Of a stretch of 64,000 nucleotides of DNA, positions 33,700-46,900 are shown in pieces; position 1 is the stretch's first letter; each line of letters begins with the position of its first letter. The stretch is from Patagioenas fasciata (lineage: Eukaryota > Chordata > Aves > Columbiformes > Columbidae): assembly GCF_037038585.1 (NCBI RefSeq), contig NC_092541.1, positions 4,709,445 through 4,773,444 on the forward strand, in the 5' to 3' direction. A model generated the notes under the pieces. That model saw nothing but the letters and a program-made list of their open reading frames with translations. It searched no databases and had not been told where the DNA came from. The position numbers and the translations under genes are program-made.

Positions 33700-34507
33700 A
33701 ACCACAGAATCCCAGAATGTGAGGGGTTGGAAGGGACCTGGAAAGCTCATCCAGTGCAATCCCCCCATGGAGCAGGAACACCCAGCTGAGGTTCCACAGG
33801 AAGGTGTCCAGGCGGGTTTGAATGTCTGCAGAGAAGGAGACTCCACAACCTCCCTGGGCAGCCTGGGCCAGGCTCTGCCACCCACACCAGGAACAAGTTG
33901 CTTCTCATCTTTCAGTGGAACCTCCTGTGTTCCAGTTTGCACCCATTGCCCCTTGTCCTGTCACTGGTTGTCACCCAGAAGAGCCTGGCTCCATCCTCCT
34001 GACACTGCCCCTTTCCATCTTGATCCCCAGGAATGAGTCCCCCCTCAGTCTCCTCTTCTCCAGCTCCAGAGCCCCAGCTCCCTCAGCCTTTCCTCACACG
34101 GGAGATGCTCCACTCCCTTCAGCATCTTGGTGGCTGCGCTGGACTCTCTGCAGCAGTTCCCTGTCCTTCTGGAGCTGAGGGGCCACAACTGGACACAATA
34201 TTCCAGGTGTGGTCTCCCCAGGGCAGAGCAGAGGGGCAGGAGAACCTCTCTGACCTACTGACCACCCCCTTCTAACCCACCCCAGGTACCATTGGCTTCC
34301 TGGCCACAAGGGCCCAGTGCTGGTTCATGCTCACCCTGCTGTCCCCAGGTCCCTTTCCCCTACACTGCTCTCTAATAGGTCATTCCCCAACTTACACTGG
34401 AACCTGGGGTTGTTCCTGCCCACATTCAAGACTCTACACTTGCCCTTGTTCTATTTCATTACATTTCTCCCCGCCCAGGTCTCCAGCCTGTCCAGGTCCC
34501 TGGATGG
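33700..34507 (-). mobile_element. CR1 LINE, RT edge plus 3'UTR (subfamily 'B')
   Basis: The antisense copy starts at the inverted terminus CACAGAATCCCAGAATGTG and runs to TCCAGCCTGTCCAGGTCCC. It ends where the NSF CpG island starts, about 460 bp before the NSF ATG. Confidence 0.88.
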
Positions 34508-34509
34508 CA

Positions 34510-34969
34510 CTCATCCCTCACCCTCCCGGCTGAGCCCCAGCACTGTCCGCCGCCGCTTCCTCAGGACAAAGCCTGACCCACCCCGCTCCCCGCCCAGGAG
34601 AGCACCCAGTGTCGCAAGCCCCGCCCGGCTCCCCGGGCCGCCCCGCTGCGCCCACGCCGCCTCACGGCGCTGCCAGGCCCGTCACCGCCGGCCGGGACCC
34701 CAGGGCGCAGCCGCCCTAGGGAGAACGGCGGCACGACCCAACCAGCCAATCCCAACAGCGTTCCCAGCTGAACGCCCGCCCCTCCCCACCGCTAGGCTAA
34801 TGAGCTGGCGGAATGCCTGGGTGTTGCGGTGGAGCGGCCAATCCGAGCCCGCCGGCGGTGCAGGGGGCGTCACCGCTTCCTGTCACTCAGGCGCCCGCCC
34901 CGCCCCCTCGCCGGCACCGGTGCTGCACCGCCCCCTGGCGGCGGCGGGGCGGGACGTGGCTGCGGCAAG
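34510..34969 (+). promoter_or_regulatory. NSF: NSF CpG-island promoter
   Basis: This is GC- and CpG-rich sequence before the NSF ATG, with CCAAT boxes at 34746-34750 and 34838-34842 and several GC boxes. A YY1-like AAGATGGCGGG overlaps the start codon. No TATA box is seen. The island continues to about 35.2 kb in intron 1. Confidence 0.65.
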
Positions 34970-34981
34970 ATGGCGGGGCGG
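34970..34981 (+). CDS. NSF: NSF coding exon 1 (MAGR)
   Basis: Only four codons are coding before the donor GTAAGT at 34982. The N-terminus MAGR is identical to human NSF. Confidence 0.93.
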
Positions 34982-37900
34982 GTAAGTGAGGGGGGAGCGG
35001 GGATCGATCCTTCCCGCCCTCCCCGGCCCCGCCACTGCCCTCTCCCCGCTTCTGCTTTCTGCTGGGCGCCGGGGTGGTTCGCTGGCTTCTCGCCGCTCCG
35101 CTGCTGGGGTGGTCGCTCAGCGCTGTGGGGGGTGCGTGGTCTCCCGAGGGTGCCGTGCGGCGGTGGTGGCTCCGGGTGTGTGTGGAGTCCTGACGGTGCT
35201 TGAGGCTGAGGTGGCTGCGCTCCCTGTGGGGCAGGGTTTTAGGGTCCCCGGGGGTGCTGTGAGGTCGGGGTTGGCGATGTGGGGTGTGGGGCAGGGCGGG
35301 GGTTCCCTCAGGAGCAGGGTGACCCCTCTCCCCGAGTGTGGGCTGGGATTTGGGGTCCCCTGAGGGGCTGCAGCAGGCCTGCGGAATGTGAGGCAGGGTT
35401 TGGGGTGTCCTGGGGTGCTGTGAGGCCCTGGTGACCCGTCTCCCTGTGAGCTGTGTCACAGGGTCCCCTGAGGATCCTGTGAGGGTGGTGGGACCCCTTG
35501 GTGCCGCAGGTTCCCCGAGGCTCCTGGGGTGTGTGGCAGGATTCTGGGGTGTCCTGGGGTGCTGTGGGGCTGTGGTGACCCCTTGGTGCTGTGGGATGAG
35601 CTTCGAGGGCTCCCTCAGGAGCCCCATGGGGCTGGGGTGCAGGACAGATGGTCACTCAGGGTGCTCTGAAGTCCCAGGGATCCCTCGGTACAACTGCAGG
35701 AGCTGGGGTTCCCTGAGGGTGCTGTGGGGCTGCAGTGGCCCTGGGGATGTGGGGCAGGATTTTGGGGTGTCCTGGGGGTACTGTGAGGCTGTGGGGACCC
35801 ATCTCCCTGTGGGGATACTGTGAGGCTGTGGCAACCCTTGGTGCCCTGTGTTATGGGGTTCCCTGAGGGGCCTCCCTGAGGCTGGGTGACCCCTTGTTCT
35901 CATGGAGTGTGCGGGATGATTTCGGGGTGTCATGAGGGGGCTGTAGGGCTCCCTCGATGCTGTGGGATGAGCTTCTAGGGATCCCTCAGGGATCCCTGTG
36001 GGTCTGGGGTGACCATGGCGTGTGGGACAGGGTTGCTTGGTCATCATGGTGCTCTGAAGCCCCAGGGATCCCTCGGTGCTACTGCAGGATTTGGGGTTCC
36101 CCGAGGGTGCTGTGGGGCTGCAGTGGTCCCGGGGGATGCAGGGCAGGATTTTGGGTGTCCTGGGGGTGTTGTGAGGCTGTGGGACCCCTCTCTCTGTGAA
36201 ACAGGGTCTCCTGAGGATGCTGTGAGTTTTGGGGGGACCTCTTGGTGCCCTGGGTTGTGGGGCAGGATTGTGGGGTTCCCTGAGGGGCCTCCCCAAGGCT
36301 GGGCGACCCCCTGTCCTCACAGGGGGTGCGGGAGGGTTTTGGAGTCCCCTGGGGTGCTGCGAGGCCGTGGTGACTCCTCGGTGCTATGGGCTATGGGGCA
36401 GGTTTGTTGGTTGTTTGAGGCCCTGGAGACTCCTCTGCCCTGTGCTCAGCAGCACCGTCGTGATGTGTGTCCAAATTGTGTTAACACTCACCTTGTGCAG
36501 TGGTTTTATCCCATATTTATTTAAAAAAGGAAAAAAACCCTTATCAGTGACTACTTAGATAACATCAGCAAGTGGCTAAAAAAGCATTAAGATGTGAAAT
36601 CACTTTTTGTAGTGCCTTGTGTGTTCCCTCTGTTTTCAGGTGTCCATCTATACAAGTGCTGCAGATGCAGTTAAGGTTCCTCTTCTCTTTGCTACCAGCT
36701 CAGTCACGCTCGTGAAAGTCACATTTTCCATTCATATCTGCTCCAGGCTGACCTATCCTATCTTGGCCAAACAATTCAGTGATTGAGATTTTGGGACTAG
36801 GTTGTTTTTCTCCCAGTTTTCTGTGGTACGGTTTGCCTGGCAGCTGGAGCGGCAGATGGTGCAGTGGTGCGATGCAGTGCTGAGACATTTGGCCGGGTGC
36901 TGAGCTGTGCGGCACAGGTGAGCAGATCTGTCCTGCCGCCTCTAAAATGCTGATTAATTGAGGGAAAAACCCCATGTTTTTCAGTCTCTCTTATTGAGAG
37001 CTTTTCTGCTGTCCCTGTGCCACATACGCACTCACACTTTCTACCTCGCACCTTTTATCTTCATCTCACCCTTTGCAGCCAACCCAGGAGAAATCTGTGT
37101 GTTTTGATGAGCTTTTTTTCAGCTTTATGTTACCAGAAACAGGAGCCCCGTGCTTTTAAGATCATTTAAACCATAACAGACGTCATTCTGAGACTCCTTG
37201 TAGCCTAAACCCCTCTGGCTGCAGTGCTCTTGTCTGACCCCCTGCTCGCCGCCCGATCCAGCGCGCCAAGTCCACAGAGAGAATTGTCTGTAGTTTGACG
37301 AGTTTGTTGAGTGCTGGGAAGGCTTAATGAGCGGTCCGAGTGCTGGAGGTGGAGACTGCGGGGAGGAAGGAGGGGGTTCGGCCCCAACTTTTTGCTGCTG
37401 CCGTGAGCTGTTGTGTATTAAACACCTGGGAAAATGTCCCTTCACTTGGCCAGCTTGGAAGCCTGCGGGAGGAAAGGGGAGATTCATGCAGATTTAAGAG
37501 TAAGGCTGGAGCTTAATTACCTCGTGATCTGGCAGTTTGACAGGGTGATGCTTTCCTTGGGTTATCAGGAAGCTTCTTTACTGTTCAGCGTTTTTCATGA
37601 TTTACCTACAAATATAATTGTTGTGGAATTATCGGATTATTTAATGCTGCGAAGAACATTCTCAAGCAAAGCACTTAATGTCGTTTTCTGAGCTGGATCC
37701 AATCCTGCAGTGTGTTGAAAGCCATTAATGTCAATTAAATTAACAAACGAGCTGCCTGCGCCCTCCAGCTTGCACGTGGGCTCCTGCGGTTGGGCTGCGG
37801 GGTCGGGGTGGGCAGGTGACAGCAGACGGTTCGGATGTGACATCGGAGCCATCGTGTCCCTTGTCTGTGTAAATAAGGAGCAGTAGGAGGGAGGGCGGGG

Positions 37901-40900
37901 GTGTGTGATAGCTCTGGGTGCAACAGGTAGGGCTGATACTGCAACACTGATGTTGTTCTGTTGTCAGCATCTTTAAAAGGTGCTTAAACCTGTAGAATTC
38001 AGAGAGGGAACTTTGGTGATTCCTTCTGGCCTGAAAAAAATGTCCTGCAATGCGATTTAGAGCCTGGCCTCTTTTATTAGACTTGTGTGATTTGATTTGT
38101 GTGTGTGCACTTTTACAGAGAGAAATAAATGGCTTCCCTGATGTAGAAGAAAAAAGTCTCTAAACTTCTAGTAACGCTCTAAATAATTCAGGCAAATGCT
38201 AAGCCGAATCTTATTAATTGCCTCGTGCCGTTTCAGGTATATTACTCTACTCCCTTAATTGCACTGGAAGGAGAAGGAAGAGATGGTGGTTAATGGTGAT
38301 TGAAGTTTACAGGAAAAACAGTTTATGATGATTAGAAATAATGGCTGTTTCTGGTATAATTTATTCTGTATCTCTCTCTGCGTGGTGATCCCTGAGCACA
38401 CAGACAGGGCCCTGAGTCTTGCTGAGACGTCAGCGCCTGCTGCAGAGAGGGAACGGACTTGCTTCTGATTTCCTGTACCGAGACTGGACCTCTGGAGGTT
38501 AATTGGTGCTGTCTGTAGCTAATTGATTTGACCCTCATTAGGAATTAGTTCTCAAAGGGCTGTAGAAAGGCTGGGTGGTTTCTCTGCCTTGTTCTGACCC
38601 GTGTTGAGCTGTTAGTGCCGAATGAGCTGCGTTTCTGCTGGTGCTGGACAGACTGAAGAGCTCCGTAGAGAAGCGGCGCAGGAGATGACTCAGAGCTGTG
38701 CCTGCAGCCTCACTGCCGCCAGCTGGCAGGACGTTGGTCGGTCTGTCTGTCTGCAGAGAGGAAATTGTGCGCGCTGGATGTTGGTTTGGTAGTGCGGATA
38801 TCGGTGGCAATCCCTGTCAGACTGGTGGCTTTTCGTTTAAGGAATATTAAAGTTTTGCAATAGGTGCAGCTTAGAATCACAGAATTGTTTTGGTTGGAAA
38901 ACCCTCAAGATCATCGAGTCCAGCTGTTACCCACCCCTGTCCCTGCCCCATGTCCTGAGAACCTCATGTCCGTCTGTCCAGCCCTCCAGGGATGGTGACT
39001 CCAGCACTGCCCTGGGCAGCCTGTTCCAATGCCCCACAGCCCTTTGGGGAAGAAATTGTTCCCCACATCCAACCTCAACCTCCCCTGGCACAACTTGAGG
39101 CTGTTTCTTCCCGTCGTAACTTGTATAACAATTCATGATGATTAGCAAGAAGGGCTGTGTATATGGTATAACAACTTGCATTTTTCTTTATTCGCTATCT
39201 GGGACTCCTTTGGAGCGGTGTTGCCGTTAACCCAGCGACAGGAGACACTCACCTGTTTGCTTCTCAAAAGAGATTCATGGCGTTGGAAATTGTTCTGGTT
39301 TCACTCAGGTACCAGCGGCTGCTGCTTTGCCTCACAGAACAGCTCCATCCCTCCTCTGGAATTGCTGTGACCTGAGCAGAAATGGCCCAAATTGCCCAAT
39401 CTATTGAAATGTGGTGTCACTGGGGGCCCAGGCTGCGTCCCTCGGGGTTTCATGCTGCCGATGACATTGCTGGACTAACGCCTGCTGCCTTTTGCTCCTT
39501 GTGGTCAATGCCAAGGTGGTTTATGTTACATACTTTATAATGATGAGGATTGGGTTGTATGTTTTTGGGTTAAACTGATAAAGCCTGATTTCTGGTGCCA
39601 TATGGCATCAGCCTTCATGGGCGCAGGCGTCATCGAACAACTAAAGGCACGTTTGTGAATCAACTCGGTTATTTCTTGCAGTGTGGGACTGGTCCTTCTA
39701 TCATCACTTGTCTTTTTTTAGCCTTTCCTAATATGTTATATGAAGAAATAGGTTTTTAGCGATGTTCCAGGGAAAGGGGAGAAAATGAAATCTGAATCTC
39801 GGTTTCTGAGATAATTTCCGCAATTGTGAAGTCATTGTGAGTGGATTGTGTCCTTACAGGATTTCCATGGTATAAAAACCCATGCTGAATTATTCAGAAT
39901 AAAATCCTGACGGCTATGTGAGTGTTGTGGCCACGGGATATCTGACCTTGTCAGCTTCCATTAACTGCAATGGGTTTCTTGGCTTAGTGTTGCAGAGCAG
40001 TGTGTACCCAGAAAACACAACGCAAGAGGGAGATGTCAGTGCTACCTCCCATCTGTAACACATCAAAGAATCCTTTGGAGGGTCACCTGAAATGTGAATT
40101 TCTTAAATACGTTGGTTTTTTGTTTGTTAATAGCACAGCAAGATCTTCTCTCTTCCCATCCCCTGTTCTGTGTCTGCTACCTCAGAGCACCGAGGTCACT
40201 CGGGAGCAGACCCTGTGGTTTAGGACGTGTCCTTGTTAGAGATTTGAAGGACGTTCTGTCATAAAACCATCTCTGCTCGAGTCCACAGACAACTAATCCT
40301 TAGAAAACAGCCATACTTCTGTTCTTCTAAATAGCTCACTGGGCCCGACGTGCTTTTTGGTGGAATAAAATTATATCCTTGATTCCTATCTTGACATGAA
40401 AATGTAAAAACAAAATCCAAGAACTAAAAATATGGATCCTTAAGGTGTGATTTATTGTTGATTTGATCCGGGTGGGAGCTGGTGGGTACGAGTGTGAGAG
40501 GGCACAAGCTTTGGGAAGCCCTGGGGCGGTGGCTGTGAGCAGCGTTGCGGGTATAGTAAGCACAGTATGTTATGGGAAGGGCGATGTTCAGAGCGATGTC
40601 AGGACGCTGCCTCCAGTCGGGGAAGTTCTTTGGTGTAGATGGAAGTTTCGTGGCTAAATTTCCATATCGCCCACCCTCACAAGTTCTTCTTGATCTCCAG
40701 GCACTGCAGGGTTGTGTTGGAGATCTGTGAACAGATTCAAAGAGCGAATAGAGAAGGTTTCAGCGCAGTGTCCTCGTGTTTGAGCCAACTGCTGATACTT
40801 GAGCGTGTTAAATCAAGGCTGGATGTGTCGTTCTGCCCCGGCCCTGTGCTGGGACGCTCCGTTTTGTGTATTTATGTCAGATGCTCCATTCAGGAAGGTC

Positions 40901-43900
40901 AAGTGTCTGCAGCACAGAAAGATTTAGCGCGTTTCTGTCGTCTCCTGGGATGCAATAAAGCAGCGACCTCCTGTCAGCAAATCCGGAGTCATTGGTGCCC
41001 TGGAGTTGTGTCAAGCGACATGATTTTTCTGTAGAAAATACAGAAGTGTTTGTAAGATGTTACATCTTAAACGTAAACCACTTGTGATTGGGTAACGTTT
41101 GGTACATGAGTCGGTGTCCTGGAGCGGTTTAGTGCCAGGCTCAGCCCAGCACAAGGCAAATTCCAAGTTTAAAGGGATATTTTTAATCGTGTCGCTGTTA
41201 TTGGGTGACTTTTCTAAACTAATGGGAAGAAATCCGCGTGTCCTCCCAACCGCTGTGTCAGAGCCCTGTGCCTTGTGTCCCCGGCGAACGTCTCAGTCGC
41301 GCCACATTTCATCCCTTTAAGCCTTTTCAAAACAGGTTTACATGAAACATGACAAGCAGCGATTCCCTGTAATTAAACTGTTGATCATCTTGGCTCGTGG
41401 AAGAAATGTGAGACAACATCCGCTCCCAGAGTGGATGTGTTAATTACAAATGCACGTATTCTGGCTCGTTCTTGCTTAATTGGAAGGTGGAGCTGATGTT
41501 CGCGCTGAAGTGTATGTCTTAACTGCACCGGGTAGGTGAGGATTTGAATTACAAAGCTCCTGTTGCAGCCCTGGGTTAATTTAGCTGTAGAGTTTGCAAA
41601 CGAAGGGTGAGCAGCAGCCACCACCCCAAAACCAATATCCTCGTTGCTAAGACGGGCACTTCCGTGCTGACAAAGTCGCTGTTATGGGCTGAGATGGAAC
41701 TAATTTCCAGATTAGCGCCCAGGCCCGTGAGGGGAGCGCATCTGCTCTTATAAAGAAAATGGGAAATGTTTAAGTGTATATTGTATATAAGAACTGCCAG
41801 TGAGGGCTGGTTGGTGTCTGTACTGCTGACCCAATATCGGGCTTGACCATCTTTGATGTGTTGATAACTCTGTTATCAGATGAGAAAATGAAGTTGCTGG
41901 TGCTTCAGGCACAAAACAACATGGGAAGAACATTCCCCGTTTCATTTCCAACCCCGGATGATTCTGGAGGTTTTCCCTTGCCCAAATTTTAAACTGTTTT
42001 GGCTTCTGTGCTGGCCAGCGGCACCATGTTCACCTGGTGCCTGGGTGAGCGTGGAGATGTGATTCCTACAGCTTGTGTCCCAAATAGTGTGGCCAGCAGG
42101 CCCAGGGCAGTGACCGTCCCTGTGCTGGGACCTGGGGAGGCCAAACTGTGAATCCTGGGGGCAGTTCTGGGCCCCTCACACCAAGAAAGGCCTTGAGGTG
42201 CTGGAGTTGAGAGAAGGGAATGGAGCTGGTGAGGGGCTGGAGCACGAGTGTGATGGGAGCGGCTGAGGGAGCTGGGGGGTTCAGCTGGAGAACAGGAGCT
42301 GAGGGGAGACCTTCTGATCTCTGAACTGCCTGAAAGGAGCTTGGAGCCAGGGGCGTCGGGCTCTGCTCCCCAGGAACAAGCGCCAGGAGCAGAGGAAACG
42401 GCCTCAAGTTGCACCAGGGGAGGTTGAGGTTGGATCTGGGAACAATTTCTTCCCCAAAGGGCTGTGGGGCATTGGAACAGGCTGCCCAGGGCAGTGCTGG
42501 AGTCACCAGCCCTGGAGGGTTGGACAGACGGACATGAGGTTCTCAGGACATGGGGCAGTGCCAGGGCTGGGGAACGGTTGGAATTGATGATTCTGAGGGT
42601 CTCTTCCAACCAAAATGATTCTGTGATTTGTACCTGGGGATGTGGGAAGGGGATGTGCATCGCATCTGTCTTTCTTGTCTGGACTCTGCATTGAGTCTGT
42701 CTTGCTCTTGGCTTGCTCAGATTTCCCTGGCTTTGCAAAAATGCGAATATTAAGTAAGATTTTAGCTTTCCTAATGCATTCCTCTTTTAATGGGATAAGA
42801 AAATTGCGATTTATGAGCTCGTTCTGGAGAGAGGCTGCAGCTCCCTCCCCACAAGTATAAAAGCTTCCAGCCAAGCACACCGGAGGTCGGACGGAGCCGC
42901 GGTGGTTGGTGTGTGTTGGGTCTCCTCTTGTACAAACCGTGCTGTGGAACTTCGAGGATCTTTTTTCAGGTGTTCAGAAAGACCTTTTGCAAACTAGTTA
43001 CTGCTTTAGGATGATTTAGTTTTTTTAGTTGTAGAAACCCAACTTCTAGGGTGTCTGTTGCTGAGACAAATCCCTGTTGTATCACGTTGTAATTCCTTTA
43101 ACCGAATCCTTTCTTTAAATGAGTCTTGCTTTTGTCTTTACTGTTTCCCACTATATCCTATTACAGTGCCGGCTCCCTCTCCTCGTTCAGAATCCTTTCT
43201 TAACTGCCAGTCAGTGATCACTTTATACCAATTTCTCTGTCCTTTAGTGCAGGGTTGTTTTTCAGCTCCATAGTGTGTGTATTTAGGAAGTCATGATAAC
43301 CCTCTCCGGGCTTTCCCTGTGCTGAGAGCTCCATTCGTCTCCTGTCACGCTGTTGCTGACCCAGCTGCTGGTGCTGGGTTTGCCAGCTGCGCACAACCCC
43401 CGTTTCCAGTTTCAATGGTCACCTCTGGTTCCGCTGTCACTTGGCCCTGTGGCTCTGCAGATATCGGCCGCGCTCCGTGTGCGTCAGGAGCATCGCCCTG
43501 GGTAACGTGTGGTCTCCGCATCATCGTCTCAGCTCTGTGTTCACCTGCAGAGCTCCTTCGATATCATAATTCTTCCTTTCAGTAGTCGAACTAATGTTAT
43601 TTGCAGACTTTCAGCGGTGAACGAGTGTTTGCCATCGAACGCTGTTGTGTCAGCCGCGCTGCCACCAGCCCGGCTCACATCTTTGAGACCAAGACAACAC
43701 AGTTTCCGACTCTTGTGCAGACTGTGGTGTCTGGCAGGGGTGGACATCTTAAATTATAGATTTTGTTGTCATTACTGTTTATGTTGTCCAACAGCTCTGC
43801 TGCGCAAAATTCAGAGGCAGCTCTGGAACAGTTTTGGAGGAGAACAAGGGACTATGGTAGGTGGAGAAAGGAAATGATGCAGATGTTTCAGTGAGTAGTA

Positions 43901-46900
43901 GACGTCTTGTCAAGGTATTCCCTAGCTAGGTATCATTTCATCCACACCCAGAGTTCACACGTACAACAAAGATTTGGTGATGGTGTTTTACACCCATCAG
44001 CAGAGCCATTCAATATGTTTTCTCTGGTTTAAGCCAAGATCATTTTTAGATGATCACTACAGGAGGAATATAGCAGCATAAGACGTGAGCAGTCCCCAAG
44101 TGCTTGCGTTTGCCTCCCTCTCTTCCACATCATAGGTTAATGTCCCGGAGCTGAGCTGGAAGAAGAGAATGTGTGATATGCCTCATCGCTTTGTATTTTA
44201 AGTCACTGTTGATGGCGCTGTGAGGTTAACTGTGACAACTTTGAAGGGACACAAGTAATGAAGGTCTTGAAGTTTTGTTCTGTCTGGTGAGTTCTAGAGC
44301 TTGATCACCTCAAACCTGGGGGACTGACGTGTATGTTGCTCTGGCTAGATCTGGAAGTAACTGTCTGTTAGCTGTGTTTAAACAGTTATCAGTGCAAATG
44401 TTGGTTTAGTTTTCTCAAATATATGGGGAGTGTCCAGTGACATGTTCTAGGTGCATCACACCTTGAGATTTGCATCTATACAAAGCCTAAGTGCTTATCC
44501 AGAGACTAACGCAGTGAAGAGTTGATCTCAGCCAGAGCTTCTATGCTATTATCATGTAAGAATAAAAAGAGCTAAGATGTCTAGAAAATGATAAAAATAG
44601 GCATTTTGTGATTCCCTGATCTCACAGGTGCCAGATGTGCTGACTTTGGAAAACTCTTCAAAGAGAACTTAGTAAACACGGACTGAACTTTCTCCCCCAC
44701 AATAACCCCTGTACGGGTTCTTTGCCCTCGTTGGGTGACGAAGCTTTAGGCTTGGTGGTCCTGTGCTGCTTGACGGCTCTTCCAGCCCAGTTTGGATGTG
44801 TTTGGCCTGGGATCCCATTCCTGTGCAGCTGGCGCTGGGGTTTCTGGTACCCAGAGCTGTCATGTTTTCCTAACACTTGTCTGCCAGCATCTGCACGACA
44901 GAAGTTATAAACGTGTCCTTATGCCTGTACATGTATATCTATGTGTTTTACACAAATTTTAAACATAAAACACTAACAATTTGTCTTATACAAACCTTGT
45001 AGAAATAGCACAGAACAACACCGGCCTCAGCTTTGCAAGCTGTTCCATAATCTCCTGGGTAGGATTAGGAAATTAAATGAGCGGTTTGGATGCAGAACAT
45101 CCCTGCTGTAACATGTAGTGGTTTAGCTGACAGGTAGCACTGTACCCCAACGTTCCTCCTGTGGGCTCTGCCTAATGGAAACATGATTTTCTTCAGCTTT
45201 CTCTATCATCAGCACCAACAATTCACAGATATTAAACGTATTTTTGTGCTCCGTGCTTGCCCACGCAACTATCTTGCATAGCGTACTATGTGTAATGTTC
45301 AAGAGATGTGATTATTCCTTCTCTTCCCCAGCAGCGTTTTGCTTTGGGTTCAGATGCTTGTCTCGAAATTCAAAAGGAGCGAAGGTGGGGTGTGTATGTG
45401 GGTATGAAATATCCAAATAACAGCATTGTGTGCTGGCTGAGCTCTCCTGAAGTGCAAGGACAACTCTGTCATATTTCAGTGCAGGAACACACAACTTAGA
45501 AAATAACCCCTCGAAAGATCAGATGTTATGGTGATTGTTTCTATTGTGAAGCTGCTTGTTCTTTGGGACAACTTATATTTTGTAAAATATGTCAGTGTCG
45601 CTGGGCCTCCCGGTGCTGGGTTTTTGTGGTTAACATCAGCTCAGTGGCAGAGGAGTGGGGGCAGCGTTATTGCTTTGTAGTAAATCCAAAGGGGGTCTTC
45701 ACGTTGTTCTTGCAGCACAGGGTTTGTCAGCGCATCGTGTGCTCTCGTTTTCTCTTGACAAACAGAAGGGTCTGCTCTGCCCTGGGGAGACCACACCTGG
45801 AATATTGTGTCCAGTTGTGGCCCCTCAGCTCCAGAAGGACAGGGAACTGCTGCAGAGAGTCCAGCGCAGCCACCAAGATGCTGAAGGGAGTGGAGCATCT
45901 CCCGTGTGAGGAAAGGCTGAGGGAGCTGGGGCTCTGGAGCTGGAGAAGAGGAGACTGAGGGGGGACTCATTCCTGGGGATCAATATGGAAAGGGGCAGTG
46001 TCAGGAGGATGGAGCCAGGCTCTTCTGGGTGACAACCAGTGACAGGACAAGGGGCAATGGGTGCAAACTGGAACACAGGAGGTTCCACTTAAATTTGAGA
46101 AGCAACTTGTTGGGGGTGAGGGTGTCAGAGCCTGGCCCAGGCTGCCCGGGGAGGTTGTGGAGTCTCCTTCTCTGCAGACATTCAAACCCGCCTGGACACC
46201 TTCCTGTGGAACCTCAGCTGGGTGTTCCTGCTCCATGGGGGGATTGCACTGGATGAGCTTTCCAGGACCCTTCCAACCCCTCATATTCTGGGATTCTGTG
46301 ATGGGTGGTGGGCATCTCTGCCTCAGGGTGCTGTGGGAACAAGGTCCTGTCTCAGATGTGAGGTCTGCTGCCCAGAACTTTGCTGTCCTTGGAGTCTCAT
46401 CCTTGCATGAACCAGAACATGAACTGGAGGCAGGAAAGACTCTTTTTGCTACTTTCAGCCTAATATTGACTGTATTGTGGGCACGGACATAACCACAACC
46501 TGTGACAATGTGTGTGGGTCACCTCCAAAGCGCTGTGGACAGTGGTAACTGCGGCAGGTGGTGTTTGCTGGAGCTGAGCTTCATGTTGCCTTTGCCTAGT
46601 TGCTAACAGTAACCCGCTAGTTAGCTTAAAATTAGCTTGTGTAAATATACTTGAAGTTTTCTTAGAAATATTCTTAAAGATAGAATCACAGGATCATTTT
46701 GGTTGGAAAAGCCCCTCAAGATCATCAAGTCCAACCATAACCCTCCCCTGGCACTGCCCCATGTCCTGAGAACCTCATGTCCGTCTGTCCAACCCTCCAG
46801 GGATGGTGACTCCAGCACTGCCCTGGGCAGCCTGTTCAATGCCCCACAGCCCTTTGGGGAAGAAATTGTTCCCCACATCCAACCTCAACCTCCCCTGGCG

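Noticed and set aside
29736-34507. LTR retrovirus or other capsid-bearing element in the intergenic repeats
   Set aside because: All repeats resolve into 5'-truncated CR1 LINE pieces with CR1 termini. I see no paired LTRs, primer-binding site or gag/env-like frames.
34317-36524. Long GC-rich open frames around the NSF island and minisatellite
   Set aside because: They overlap antisense CR1, CpG-island and tandem-repeat sequence, and show no conserved domains.
42850-42875. TATAAAAG as an alternative NSF or novel promoter
   Set aside because: It is a single motif in AT-rich intron with no downstream exon, initiator or CpG support.
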